A DNA stretch of 64,000 nucleotides from Burkholderiales bacterium (GTDB lineage Bacteria > Pseudomonadota > Gammaproteobacteria > Burkholderiales > SG8-39): positions 1 through 64,000 of the forward strand of contig JADLAV010000087.1 of NCBI GenBank assembly GCA_020848075.1, in the 5' to 3' direction. Position 1 is the first letter of the stretch. The number at the start of each line of letters is the position of its first letter. The translations under genes and the position numbers were made by a program. The notes below the pieces were generated by a model. The model was not told where the DNA came from. It worked only from the letters and a program-made list of their open reading frames with translations, and did no database searches. Positions 26,897 to 37,200 of the stretch are shown one piece after another.

Positions 26897-28628
26897 GCAA
26901 ACGCCCCGGGTCTGGTCCGACGCGATCCGCGGGTCCGAGATCCTCGCGAACTGGCTCAAACTGGGCACGAGCGCGGTCTTCTTCTGGCTGTCTATCGGCA
27001 TTGCGCTGGGCGGGGCGGTCGGCGGTTTCTGGTTCCTCGAGGGCACTACTTCCCTGGATCGAAGGCTGTGGGTGCATCACGTGCGGAACGGCGCCGGGCT
27101 CGGTGGGCGGATCGCCGATCTGCCCAATCCGGACGGCAGCGGGACGCGCATCCAGGTGCCCAAGGAGCAGGTCCAGCGCTACACGTGGCGCAGTTACGAG
27201 ACCGTCAGCCGGCGATTCCAGGAGAGCGTCTTTCTGGGCTTCCTGCTGGCCATCGGCGGGACGGTCACGGCTGCCTACTTCCTGCGCGAGAGCGGCCGCA
27301 CGGCGACCGAGGACCAGCATATTCGCGGGGCGACACTCGCTCCCCCGGACGCGGTGATCGCGCTCGCCAGGTCCTCCAAGCTGCCCTACGACTTCACCCT
27401 GGCCGGTGTCCCGATCTTCCGCGACGCCGAGACGGATCACGTCCTGGTTTGCGGGGCGCCGGGGAGCGGGAAGGGCGTGGCGATCAAGGAACTGCTCGAC
27501 CAGATCCGCGCGCGCGGAGACCGGGCGATCCTCTACGACCCGAGCGGCGAGTACGTGCAGGTGTACTACCGGCACGGCACGGACGTGCTGCTCAACCCCC
27601 TCGACGCCAGAAGCCTGCCCTGGACCCTCTGGGGCGAGGTCCGCGAGGCCTACGACTACGCGAGCCTCGCAGCCTCGATCATTCCCGACAACGAGAAGGT
27701 GAACGATCCGTTCTGGCGGGAGGGCCCCAGAGGGCTCTTCGAGGCGGTCGCCCTGCGTCTTGCCGAGCGCGGCGAGGCGACCAACGCCGCCTTCCGGCAC
27801 ATGATCTCGATCGCGCCGCTGGCCGAGCTCTTCGCCCTGGTCAAGGGGACGGAGGCCGCGCCGGCGATCGATCCGGCCGCCGAGAAGATGGCGATCGGAG
27901 TCCGGGCGACGGTCAGCACGAAGATCCGCGCGTGGGCGTATCTGCCCGACCCTGGCGCCGACGAGAAGCCGTTCTCGGTGCGACGGTTCGTCGAGGACGA
28001 GGCGAGCGACGCCTGGCTCTTCCTGACGTCCAGGAAGGACCAGCACGCGTTCCTGAGGCCCCTGCTATCCCTGTGGTGCGATCAGGCCGCAGCGTCGATC
28101 TTGAGCCTTCCTCCGGATCTCAAGCGGCGCTTCTGGGTCGTGATGGACGAGGTCGCGAGCCTCCAGGAGCTTCCTGCCCTGACGCCAGACGGCGGGCTTC
28201 TCACCATGTCCCGGAAGCACGGCGGCGCGACCATCCTCGGCCTGCAGGATATCGGGCAGCTGCGGCGGCTCTATGGCGTGTACGGGGCGCAGAGCATCTC
28301 CGGGTCGTGCCTCACCCGCTTGATGCTGCGAAGCGTCGAGCTCGCTACCGCGGAGTGGGCCGCGCAGTCGCTCGGCGAGCAGGAAGTGAACGAGGCAACC
28401 GAGTCCCTCTCCATGGGGCCGCACGATTCCCGGGACGCGGTGAACCTGCAGCGCAGGGTCGTGAAGCGCCCGATCGTGCTCCCCTCCGAGATCATGAATC
28501 TGCCCAAGCTCTCGGGCTTCCTGAAGCTGCCCGGCGGGTATCCGGTGACGAAGGTGACCCTGCACATCCGGGAGCGCAAGGAGCTGGCGCCGATCTACGT
28601 CTCTCGGCACGGCGAGGTGGTGCTCTGA
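26883..28628 (+). CDS. Type IV coupling protein (TrwB/TraD/VirD4 family)
   Basis: A 581-residue hexameric ATPase of the inner membrane that feeds the relaxase-DNA complex into the secretion channel. Two N-terminal TM segments (about 33-55, 117-137) precede the motor domain with Walker A VCGAPGSGKGVAIKEL, Walker B WVVMDEVASL and the family motif TILGLQDIGQLRRLYG. Its stop overlaps the relaxase start by 1 nt (TGATG). Confidence 0.88.
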   Translation: MAQSRQTPRVWSDAIRGSEILANWLKLGTSAVFFWLSIGIALGGAVGGFWFLEGTTSLDRRLWVHHVRNGAGLGGRIADLPNPDGSGTRIQVPKEQVQRYTWRSYETVSRRFQESVFLGFLLAIGGTVTAAYFLRESGRTATEDQHIRGATLAPPDAVIALARSSKLPYDFTLAGVPIFRDAETDHVLVCGAPGSGKGVAIKELLDQIRARGDRAILYDPSGEYVQVYYRHGTDVLLNPLDARSLPWTLWGEVREAYDYASLAASIIPDNEKVNDPFWREGPRGLFEAVALRLAERGEATNAAFRHMISIAPLAELFALVKGTEAAPAIDPAAEKMAIGVRATVSTKIRAWAYLPDPGADEKPFSVRRFVEDEASDAWLFLTSRKDQHAFLRPLLSLWCDQAAASILSLPPDLKRRFWVVMDEVASLQELPALTPDGGLLTMSRKHGGATILGLQDIGQLRRLYGVYGAQSISGSCLTRLMLRSVELATAEWAAQSLGEQEVNEATESLSMGPHDSRDAVNLQRRVVKRPIVLPSEIMNLPKLSGFLKLPGGYPVTKVTLHIRERKELAPIYVSRHGEVVL

Positions 28629-31294
28629 TGCTGTCGATCGGCGTCCTTCACTCCCCCGCGCAGGCCGGCTCCTACTACGCGCAGGACGACTACTACACCA
28701 AGGACAGCGCTGGCGAACCCTCCCAGTGGGACGGAAGGGGAGCGGAGTCCCTTGGCCTCGCCGGACTGGTCGATCGCGTGCAGTTCGAGGCGCTCCTGAA
28801 CGGAGAATTGCCGAACGGCGTCGTCCTCAAGCGAGGGCAGCAGGGCAAGCATCAACCCGGTTGGGATCTCACTTTCAGCGCCCCGAAGTCCGTCTCGCTC
28901 CTGGCCCTGGTCGGCGACGACGGCCGGGTCACCGAGGCCCATAACCAGGCGGCGACGGAGGCGCTCCGATACCTCGAAGCGACGACCGCGCGGGCGCGCA
29001 TAAAGCAGGAAGGCAAGAACACGATCGAGACGACCGGCAACTGGATCATCGCCCGTTTCAACCACGACACGAGCCGGGAACTCGATCCCCAGCTTCACAC
29101 GCATGCGGTCGTGATCAACGCGACCAGACGGGCCGACGGCGAGTGGCGGGCACTATCGACCAAAGAGATGTTCCGGGCGAAGATGCTGGGCGGCGTGATC
29201 TACCGCGCCGAGCTCGCGCGAGCCCTCCAGCGCCTCGGCTATGAGGTCGAGATCGGCCATCGAGACGGCCGTTTCGAGGTGAAGGGCTTCACCAAGGAGC
29301 AGCTCCGGCACTTCTCTCGCCGGCGAGAAGAAATCGAAGCGGCACTCGAGAAAGTCGGTGCTTCTGGCGCCAAGGCCAGCGCCACGCTCGCCCTGTACAC
29401 GCGTGCCCGAAAAGGCCCCATCGATCGGGCCGAGGTCTACGGGGATTGGAAGACACGGGCTCGGGACCAGGGGGTCAATCTCCGCGAGCTGATCTCGCAA
29501 AGGGCGGTGCCTCGCGCGCCGCCGGTTGCCGCACCCGCACGAGAGGCGGTGGCGTGGGCGATCGCGCACCTGTCGGAACGCGAGAGCGTGATCAGCCACA
29601 GAGATGTCGTACGCCACGCGCTCGAGTACGGCACCGGCAAGGCGACGCTCGCCGACGTGGCTGCAGGCATCCGGGACGCGAAGAAAACGCGAGTGCTGCT
29701 ACCCGTGAACGACGGCAGATACACGACGACAAAGGCAATCGTGGCGGAGAGCGAGACCCTCGCGGCGATGCGGCGCGGGCAGGGGAGAGTGCGTCCGATT
29801 GCCTCACCAGAGCAGAGCCGAGAGGCAGCCCGCGAGCATGGACTCGCGGCCGATCAAACCGACGCCGCGACCTTCATCCTGACGACCAAGGAGCGGGTTA
29901 TCGGGGTGCAAGGGTACGCGGGGACCGGTAAAACCCACATGCTCCGAGCGGTCCGTGAAGTGGCGGAACGAGCCGGCTACACGGTACGGGGTTTCGCGCC
30001 GAGCGCGACCGCCGCGCGCGTCCTTCAGCAAGACGCCGGCATCCCTTCTGACACGGTTTCGAGGCACCTCGTCGAAATCGCGAAGGAAAGCAAACCCTGG
30101 CAATCGGCAGGCGAGCTCTGGGTTGTCGACGAGGCCTCTATGATGAGCACGGAACAAGCCCGGGCGCTTGTGAGTGCCACCGATCGCCAGAAAGCTCGCC
30201 TCGTGCTCGTCGGAGACCGCCAGCAACTCCCTGCAATCGAGGCCGGAAGACCATTCGCGATGCTGTTGGAGCGCGGCATGGCGAGCGTAGAGATGCGTGA
30301 AATCAAGCGGCAGAAGAGCCCGATTCTGAAGGCTGCGGTTCTCGACAGCATTGGGCGGCGCGAGGCTGCCGCGCTCAAGAAACTGGCAGGCCACACCCAC
30401 GCAATCGCCGACCGGGACGCGCGCCTTGATGCGATCGTGAAGGACTATCTCGCGCCTCCGGCCGCCGAACGAAACCAAACGCTCATCGTCACTGGAGTCA
30501 ACGAGGATCGACGGGAAATCAACGAGCGAATTCGCGCCAGACTCAAAAAGGAGAAAGCGCTCGACGGGCCTGAAGCGAGCGGCACGGTGCTTGTTCAACG
30601 CGACCTTACCCGTGCCGAACTCACGCAGGCCAAGGCCTACCAACCGGGGAATATCGTGCGCTTCGGACGCGCCTACGCGAAACTCGGTATTCAGCCCGGC
30701 GAGTACTTGACGGTGAGCGAGGTCGATATCAAACGTGGCGTGGTCTCGCTCTTGCGCGGAGGGAAGCCGATCGCTTGGGAGCCGAGGCGAGCCGCGAAAG
30801 TGGAGGTCTACCAAGAGGAAAATCGCAGCGTGACGGCGGGCGACCGCCTGCGCTGGACAAGAAATGACCGCGAGCTCGGTCGTCGCAACGGGGAGGTGAT
30901 CGAGGTCATTTCGGTGGACGCGGCTAAGGGCGTGGCGACGGTGCGGGGGTCACGGAATGCTGAACCTTTGGACCTCAGCACCAAGCAGCACTGGGAACAT
31001 GCGTATGCCTCGACCGTTCACGCCGCACAGGGGAAAACCGCTGACCGCGTACTCGTGCATCTGGATACCGGGTACGAGAAGACGATCGGTAGTGAGAGCT
31101 TCTATGTCGCGATAAGCAGAGCGCGGCACGACGCCCGGCTCTACGTGGATGATCGATCCCGGTTGACCCTTGCCATCGGACGTTCGCGACAGGAGCAGTA
31201 CGCTCTTGAAGCGTTAGAGTCCACCCGTCTGGTTACTTCCAGCCAGAATGTAGAGCGCGACATCCCAGATAGCAGTCCCCATCAGTCTCGCTGA
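28628..31294 (+). CDS. MobF-family relaxase/helicase (TrwC/TraI-like)
   Basis: An 888-residue conjugative relaxase. The N-terminal domain has the two tyrosine pairs of MobF (SYYAQDDYYTKD, residues 15-26) and the histidine triad HDTSRELDPQLHTHAVV, which together nick and covalently hold oriT. The C-terminal part is a RecD2-like 5'-3' helicase with Walker A GVQGYAGTGKTHML and later motifs (WVVDEASMMS, LVGDRQQLPAI, YASTVHAAQGKTADRV). Length is a little under TrwC (966). The ATG at 28628 overlaps the coupling-protein stop. Confidence 0.92.
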   Translation: MLSIGVLHSPAQAGSYYAQDDYYTKDSAGEPSQWDGRGAESLGLAGLVDRVQFEALLNGELPNGVVLKRGQQGKHQPGWDLTFSAPKSVSLLALVGDDGRVTEAHNQAATEALRYLEATTARARIKQEGKNTIETTGNWIIARFNHDTSRELDPQLHTHAVVINATRRADGEWRALSTKEMFRAKMLGGVIYRAELARALQRLGYEVEIGHRDGRFEVKGFTKEQLRHFSRRREEIEAALEKVGASGAKASATLALYTRARKGPIDRAEVYGDWKTRARDQGVNLRELISQRAVPRAPPVAAPAREAVAWAIAHLSERESVISHRDVVRHALEYGTGKATLADVAAGIRDAKKTRVLLPVNDGRYTTTKAIVAESETLAAMRRGQGRVRPIASPEQSREAAREHGLAADQTDAATFILTTKERVIGVQGYAGTGKTHMLRAVREVAERAGYTVRGFAPSATAARVLQQDAGIPSDTVSRHLVEIAKESKPWQSAGELWVVDEASMMSTEQARALVSATDRQKARLVLVGDRQQLPAIEAGRPFAMLLERGMASVEMREIKRQKSPILKAAVLDSIGRREAAALKKLAGHTHAIADRDARLDAIVKDYLAPPAAERNQTLIVTGVNEDRREINERIRARLKKEKALDGPEASGTVLVQRDLTRAELTQAKAYQPGNIVRFGRAYAKLGIQPGEYLTVSEVDIKRGVVSLLRGGKPIAWEPRRAAKVEVYQEENRSVTAGDRLRWTRNDRELGRRNGEVIEVISVDAAKGVATVRGSRNAEPLDLSTKQHWEHAYASTVHAAQGKTADRVLVHLDTGYEKTIGSESFYVAISRARHDARLYVDDRSRLTLAIGRSRQEQYALEALESTRLVTSSQNVERDIPDSSPHQSR

Positions 31295-31335
31295 TGATAT
31301 TGGCGACGTTTCAAGCGTGTGGGTCGTTCGCGCAT

Positions 31336-32883
31336 TCATATGTAGTACTTAAAGGGCAACCTTGGCTCTTTCGCCACCGGTGCCGCTACAAGAATGTCGC
31401 CGATCGCATCTGCGAACCGAATGGTGACCGGGCTCCTGTCATTGAATAGGCAGGTGTTAAAGTTGATCTTGGTCAGCGACAGAACATCCTTCAGTACCGT
31501 TTGGAGGTCCGCATTGCCGCGCCGTATTGCCACATGGAGCGGGTTCGGCGTGTCCGGACCCATGTAGGTATCGAGGCGTGGCACATAGCCTGAGGTCCAG
31601 AGAAATCCAGCGTTCCCGGCAGTCAGCATGGCGGTGCCGCGAACGGTCGGATAGCTCCCTGGCCTGAACAGCTTGAGCCAGTCCCATGCATCGGCAATCT
31701 GCACACCCACCAGGTTGGTGCGCGTTCCGTCGGACGCCTCTTTGAATCCAGCCCACTCCTCGTCGCTGAATGACGACTTGGCGTGAATGAACAGTTCGGC
31801 AGGGTTGTCGGGGTGATCGCGCCGGTATTCCTCGAGCACCGTCGCGATGAGCGCGCGGGCGGCCTCTCGGCTCAGGTGATACTGCTTGGTGTCGGGCTGA
31901 TACCACGGTCCAAGCGCGCCTCGGAACACGACACCGTCGCCGTCAGACAGGAACATCTGAGCCGCGCAACATGCCCATCGCGCGTCGTTCTCCTTGGGTT
32001 GCTCTTTGTAGACAAGCCCGACGTAGCACACGCCCGGCCGTACGTCGGCTAATTGCCATGGCTTTCCGCCGCTCTTGTAATAAGAACCCGTGCCGAGCTT
32101 CCATGCAATCGTCGCCGCGTCCTCAACTCTGCGCTTCGGATCTGTGCTGTTGGCTTTCGGAAACTCATGCGGCGTCAGTGTCGTTTCCCGCACGATCTGC
32201 GTAACAATCTGATGATTCAGCAGCCGCGCCTTTAGCTGCCTGCGGAAATTTCTCTCGTACTTGTAGATCTCCGCCTCCTTCTCCGCCTCGCCGAAAAGCG
32301 TGGGTTGGACGGCCAGGCGAGCGGCCTTTTTCTCCGAGATCGAAACTTGACCTGCGATGCGGTCCCCGACTGGCACGGTAGCCTTCGGCCTGCCCAATTC
32401 GTAAATGAACTCGGGGATCACCACATACCAGAAACTCGGAGGGAATTCGTCGCGGTTTTGTGCTGTCACGAGGTGCTCGACGAATGCATCGACTGCCGCT
32501 TTGACAGCCTCATTGCGGTTCGCGATGTTCATGCGCCGCCTCAAGTCGGCTTCGTCAATCTCGGTGATCGTGCGGGCCGGGCTTGGCGACCAGCTGGCGT
32601 AGAACGTCTCGCTGAATCCGGGGAAAGCGACGTGGTGCGCTTCGATGTCCTTCGACATACGACCAGGAGGCGGAACATCGATGTAGCTCGACACTCGGCT
32701 CGCCCATTCCTTGAAACGGCGTAGTGCCTCTGGCGTCCCTATTACGCCGTAGCGCACCGCCCGCGGAGCTGTCGCCGCATCGACGGGGCCGAAGAGGTAC
32801 AGGCCGTCTCGCGGATGCTCGACCTTTTGCCCGTAGCGAAACTCAAGCTGCGGCTCGGCTACGTGGATAAGCTGCGGTTTCAT
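31336..32883 (-). CDS. Short prokaryotic Argonaute (SPARTA subunit)
   Basis: A 515-residue, MID-PIWI-only Argonaute. The MID part contains YERNFRRQLKARLLNHQIVTQ, the conserved 5'-end-binding region of short pAgos, and the PIWI part begins TIAWKLGTGSYYKSGGKPW and VCYVGLVYK. The last residues (LPFKYYI) match the hydrophobic tail typical of the class. PAZ and N domains are absent, and I find no convincing DEDX catalytic tetrad, as expected for short pAgos, which bind RNA-guided DNA targets without cutting. Its start overlaps the stop of the TIR-APAZ gene (ATGA). Last gene of the defence operon, convergent with the relaxase. Confidence 0.85.
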   Translation of the reverse strand: MKPQLIHVAEPQLEFRYGQKVEHPRDGLYLFGPVDAATAPRAVRYGVIGTPEALRRFKEWASRVSSYIDVPPPGRMSKDIEAHHVAFPGFSETFYASWSPSPARTITEIDEADLRRRMNIANRNEAVKAAVDAFVEHLVTAQNRDEFPPSFWYVVIPEFIYELGRPKATVPVGDRIAGQVSISEKKAARLAVQPTLFGEAEKEAEIYKYERNFRRQLKARLLNHQIVTQIVRETTLTPHEFPKANSTDPKRRVEDAATIAWKLGTGSYYKSGGKPWQLADVRPGVCYVGLVYKEQPKENDARWACCAAQMFLSDGDGVVFRGALGPWYQPDTKQYHLSREAARALIATVLEEYRRDHPDNPAELFIHAKSSFSDEEWAGFKEASDGTRTNLVGVQIADAWDWLKLFRPGSYPTVRGTAMLTAGNAGFLWTSGYVPRLDTYMGPDTPNPLHVAIRRGNADLQTVLKDVLSLTKINFNTCLFNDRSPVTIRFADAIGDILVAAPVAKEPRLPFKYYI

Positions 32884-34265
32884 GCGGCCGCCTCCTCGCC
32901 GGGCTCACCGGTTGCCGACGGATCTTCCTCTTCGTCCCAATCGTCGACCTCAATGTCTGGATCGTCTTCGTCTGGCGGCTCCTCGCCCGCATGAACGACG
33001 CTTACCGCAGAAGCGAAGCTAAGCGGAGGCACCGCCCAAACCAGCTTCTGCTTGGCCGATACAGGGAGAGCGATCTGCGCATCAGCTTCTGCCAACCACC
33101 ACAGGAACGCGAGCAACATGTCGCGCCATCTGGCGTTGCGCCATCCCCTCGCGAAGGATCGCCGCAGCCTGTGCATCCGCTTGCTGTCGCCGATCGCATC
33201 CATGCCGTTCTCAGAAAAAATCAGCCGCGCCGAGATGCGCATATGCCGAACTGGCGCGGTGCGCACATTCCCCATGACGGCGTAGTGCCAGAACACGTCC
33301 CGCTTGTCTGACTTGCCGACAATCTGCCGTCGCCCCTTCTGGTGCTGCCAGTTGAAGTGGACCTGCGCCAACGGAACGGTACGAACATCGCCCCACCACG
33401 CGCGACGGCCGTTTGATCCTTCGAAGGCTATCAGGCCCCGCTTGTGCAGAAACGCCTCAAAGGCCTGATTGCCCAGATCCGCGAAATGTCTCCGGGCTTC
33501 GTATCCCTGAATGCCCAGTCGAATCCAACCGTCCTTCAGAAACTCCCGAACGGGCAACTCGACCACGCTTCGTGCTGGCATGTCCGGACCGAGCACGCCG
33601 GCTTCAGGGGCAGCGAACGTCAACACGCCGGCGCCGAAGGGCACGATAGGCCAGCGATGGAGCGTTCTCTCCTGAAATCTGCTCAGAGGAAACCCGGACG
33701 GCGGCTCACAGTAGTGGAGGGTGCTCGGCAGGGTCTGCAATCGAAGCCAGTTGGATGTGAGCCGTTCACGCCGCTGTATCAGGCGCGTTGCCCCGCGGCT
33801 CAGCGAGGCAAGCCAGGGTCCTACAGATCGGCCTGGCTTCTTCGGAATTTTGTACGTCGTAGACAGCAGGTCCACCACCTCCGCCAGCCCGGCCGCCCAA
33901 CTGTCGCTGAAGTCCACATACTGCGTCCGCGCTATCCGAAAGGGCGACTCGTACGCTTTCAGCCTGAGCGGGATGATGAATTCTGGATCGTTCAGTTGCT
34001 TTGCTAGCTGGCTGGCGATCTCGATTTCGTTGCGTACGCCGTCCTTCTCGACCGCTGTCGGCGTGCATACGGCGAGCAGCTTGATTGCTTGCTCGCGCAG
34101 TGCGCGTTCAAGGTCGCGCGACCAATCTGCGCCGCCGTGGAGCCGCATCACGTCGGCCCATACCTCGTAGCCCATCGCGGCAAGCTTCGCGCCAAGCCAT
34201 AGAGCAAACGCATTGTCCTCAGGATTGGCGTGAGATATGAAAAGTGCTTCTCGATCGTGCGGCAT
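32880..34265 (-). CDS. TIR-APAZ effector of a SPARTA system
   Basis: A 461-residue protein. Residues about 1-140 form a TIR domain: LFISHANPEDNAFALWLGAKL, then GYEVWADVMRL, and VRNEIEIASQL with a Glu (E80 or E82) at the place of the NADase catalytic residue. The remaining part, from about 170 on (SNWLRLQTLPSTLHYCEPPSGFPLSR and after), fits an APAZ domain, which substitutes for the N/PAZ region of the partner Argonaute. In known SPARTA systems guide-directed recognition of invader DNA oligomerises the complex and the TIR domain depletes NAD+. An acidic C-terminal tail (EEPPDEDDPDIEVDDWDEEEDP in parts) is unusual. Seven bp from the DUF499 gene. Confidence 0.85.
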   Translation of the reverse strand: MPHDREALFISHANPEDNAFALWLGAKLAAMGYEVWADVMRLHGGADWSRDLERALREQAIKLLAVCTPTAVEKDGVRNEIEIASQLAKQLNDPEFIIPLRLKAYESPFRIARTQYVDFSDSWAAGLAEVVDLLSTTYKIPKKPGRSVGPWLASLSRGATRLIQRRERLTSNWLRLQTLPSTLHYCEPPSGFPLSRFQERTLHRWPIVPFGAGVLTFAAPEAGVLGPDMPARSVVELPVREFLKDGWIRLGIQGYEARRHFADLGNQAFEAFLHKRGLIAFEGSNGRRAWWGDVRTVPLAQVHFNWQHQKGRRQIVGKSDKRDVFWHYAVMGNVRTAPVRHMRISARLIFSENGMDAIGDSKRMHRLRRSFARGWRNARWRDMLLAFLWWLAEADAQIALPVSAKQKLVWAVPPLSFASAVSVVHAGEEPPDEDDPDIEVDDWDEEEDPSATGEPGEEAAA

Positions 34266-34272
34266 CGGCAGG

Positions 34273-37200
34273 TTACTCGGACTCGAAGTTGAAGCTGTCG
34301 AACTTCAGCGTCCGGCAGTTTTCTATGATCGTGCGCACAACGGATTCGGGGATTCCGCCGGGAACCCGCACTTGAATCTCGAGGACGATCTCCGCATCCG
34401 ACGTGGGCAAGACAACGAGATGCTGGATGATCTCCTCGGCGGCTCGCCCCGCGTCGCGACCCACGCGCGCAGGCTCCAGCCGCAACGTCCCGAAGAAACG
34501 CCGCGGCCTGCTCGGTGCCGCGGGCTCGCCTAGTTGAGGTCCTGGCCGTGCACCGGGCTGTGCTCCGGTACCCTGCGCGCCGGCTTGGGGTAACGCGCCC
34601 GCCTCCTGCTGGATTTGCGCTGTTGCCGCTTCCGGCTTCACCAGAAACCCGATCGGCGCGTCAGCGCTCAATTGGATCTGCTGGCCGCTTCGTAGTCCGA
34701 GATAGCGGCCGGCCGCCGGATCGAAATCCTCCGCGTAGGCAAAGGTGTCTTTCGACCAGGTAAGCAGGGCAAGGCCATCGCACGCGGCGTCCACGAGCGT
34801 GGCGCCGCTCCGCAGGCGCGGCAGATACAGATAGCGGGCAAAGTCCTCGCGCAACTGCCTGATCGCGACGTGGTTTGCCTGCGCCGCTTCTGCGGTGCGC
34901 CACAGCGGAATGCGGTCGAGCTCATGGCGCAAGCGCGTCGGCGCCAACTGCACGACAATATTCTCGTCGTTCTTGAGCTTCTTGCCGGCGCGGACCGCAA
35001 GCGGTTCCTGCCCCGAAAGCCGGAACGCCTGCCATTCCACTTCCGACTGTGGCGACGACTGCACGGGCACGATGAGCCATTGGTAGGTTTCGGGAAGTCG
35101 CGCTTGCACGGCGGCGCCTGCGGATTCGCGCTGGCTCGCGGCTTGACGCTGCTGATGGGGAGAAAGGTTCAGGGATTCCGTGTCGTCGACGATCGATTGC
35201 CACGCGAGGAAGCGGCGTATCGCCTCATCCAAGTCGGCAAGGCGCGCCTTGTCTGCGGCGAGGAATACCAGCGTATTGCGGTAGATCCGTTGGCTCGCGC
35301 CCCGCGATTCCAGCGTTGCCTTCGCCTGCACCAGTGCCGGACTTTCCTGGTCCTTGATATGTGGGTATTCGATGCCCTGGACGACGAGCCGGGTGTCCGT
35401 GTCATCCGGAACGTCCGCGCTGCTCGTAGGTAGGATATGGACGCGTACGAAATCACCGCGCTCGCGCAGGTCGAACGTAAGCCGCCGCCTGATCTCTTCC
35501 ACGGTCCTGTCCGGGTCCGCCTTCAGCTGCTCCGCGCGGTCCTCGGCCACCTTGGTCACCGTCGGCTGCGTGGCATACCAATAGTGCGCAGCGTCGCGGT
35601 AGAGGTAGGTAGCGCGCTCCGAAAGCCGGCGCAGCGCGTCGCCAAAGATCCTAGGCGACTCTCCCGGCATGACGCACCCAAGCATCACCCGGCGGTCCTC
35701 GATGCCCCGATGAGCCGCGGATTGAAGCGGCGCAGATCCAAGGTAGATCGTGCGCGCGACGCGCCGGCAGGCGGCAAACTTACCCAGGTTCGGAAGCTCT
35801 CCGTCGAGGCGGTAAGGCAACGAGTTCGGACCGTCGACGTCGCGCTCGATGATCGGCGTCCAGTTATCCGACAGGTAGCGCGTCAGCTCAAATTGCACAA
35901 GGGGATCGTGTATTGGGATGCTGGACGGCAGGATGAGCGGGTTTCGATCCCCGCTCACCCAAAGGCTATGAATGACGGAAGCCATCAACCGCAGCACGCC
36001 GCGGGTACGCTGAAACCGCGCCAGCGTCGACCAGTCGCCGTAGAGGCGATCGAACACTTCTGGATGGATCGGATACGCCTCCTGGAGGCGCCGCTCATAA
36101 TCGCCGTCCCTGCACTCAGGCGGAAATTCCGCCTGCTGGCTGCGATAGGACTGCGCGAACTCCTTCGCGACGGCATCCCGGCCGATGAACTGCGACTGCT
36201 CGACAAGCGGCTCGAACAGGCGCCGCCGCACGATTTCAAAGCCCTCGTCTGCGCTGGCCGGACGCCAGGAGGACTCAACACGGCCTACGGCGTTGCGCAA
36301 CCGGTCAAGCGCAAGCCGGCCCCGTTCGCCGCCCACCTCGATGTCTTCGGGCTGCGCATGCGGGCTCCCCGGAGCATCCGAAGCTGGCAAGCTGATGACC
36401 AGCAGCGTCCCTTTCGCCGCCTTGGCCGCCTCGGTCAGTGCTTGTGCAAACGTGAAATGCGTTTCGAAAGACCCGCCGGGAAGATCAGGGGCGTCATGAA
36501 GCTGGCGCGCGTAGGCCACCCACTCATCGATCAATACCAGTGCCGGCCCGTATTCGTTGAAAAGCTCGCGCATCACGTCTCCGGGGCTCGTGGCGCGCTC
36601 ATCATCGGCGCGGATACGGTCAAACGCCTTCTTTCCGCCCAGTTGCCACGCTAGCTCGCCCCACAGCGTGCGCACTTCCGTCCCGTCCGGCTTGCGCACG
36701 GGATTGCCGGGAGAAAGCTTGTTGCCAACGATGATCACCCGCTTCACCTTTGCCACGGAACTGACCTGCGCCTCGGCCAGCACTTCATCTACGCCGGGCA
36801 GGTCGGAAGCCTTGACGCCCGAGAAGAGGTGATACAGCGCAAGCATCGAGTGCGTCTTGCCACCGCCAAAATTGGTCTGCAGCTGCACGACCGGATCGCT
36901 GCCCGTGGCCGAGAGCCGTTTCACGGCTCCCGCGAGCAAATGCCTCAAGCTCCGCGTAAGGTAAGTTCGCCTGAAGAATTCGACTGGCTTCTGGTATTCC
37001 GGAAGAGCCTCTCCGAGATGCACCTGCCACAAGTCAGCAGCGAATTCCGCCTTTTGATACGCGCCCGTCGCCACATCCGGGTGTGGATTCACGACCTCCC
37101 GCCACGGCTTCATTCCAACGGTCGTGCTCGCGGTCACGTCGACGCTCGCGGACGCAGCTGCGCGTCGCTTCTCCGTGCGCACCTGTTCGTCGAACCGTAC

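Noticed and set aside
27068-28627. Long in-frame extension upstream of the relaxase start
   Set aside because: It is an out-of-frame shadow of the coupling-protein gene; MobF sequence begins at 28628.
35437-36654. Plus-strand 405-residue open frame across the DUF499 gene
   Set aside because: Shadow frame; composition and lack of motifs argue against coding.
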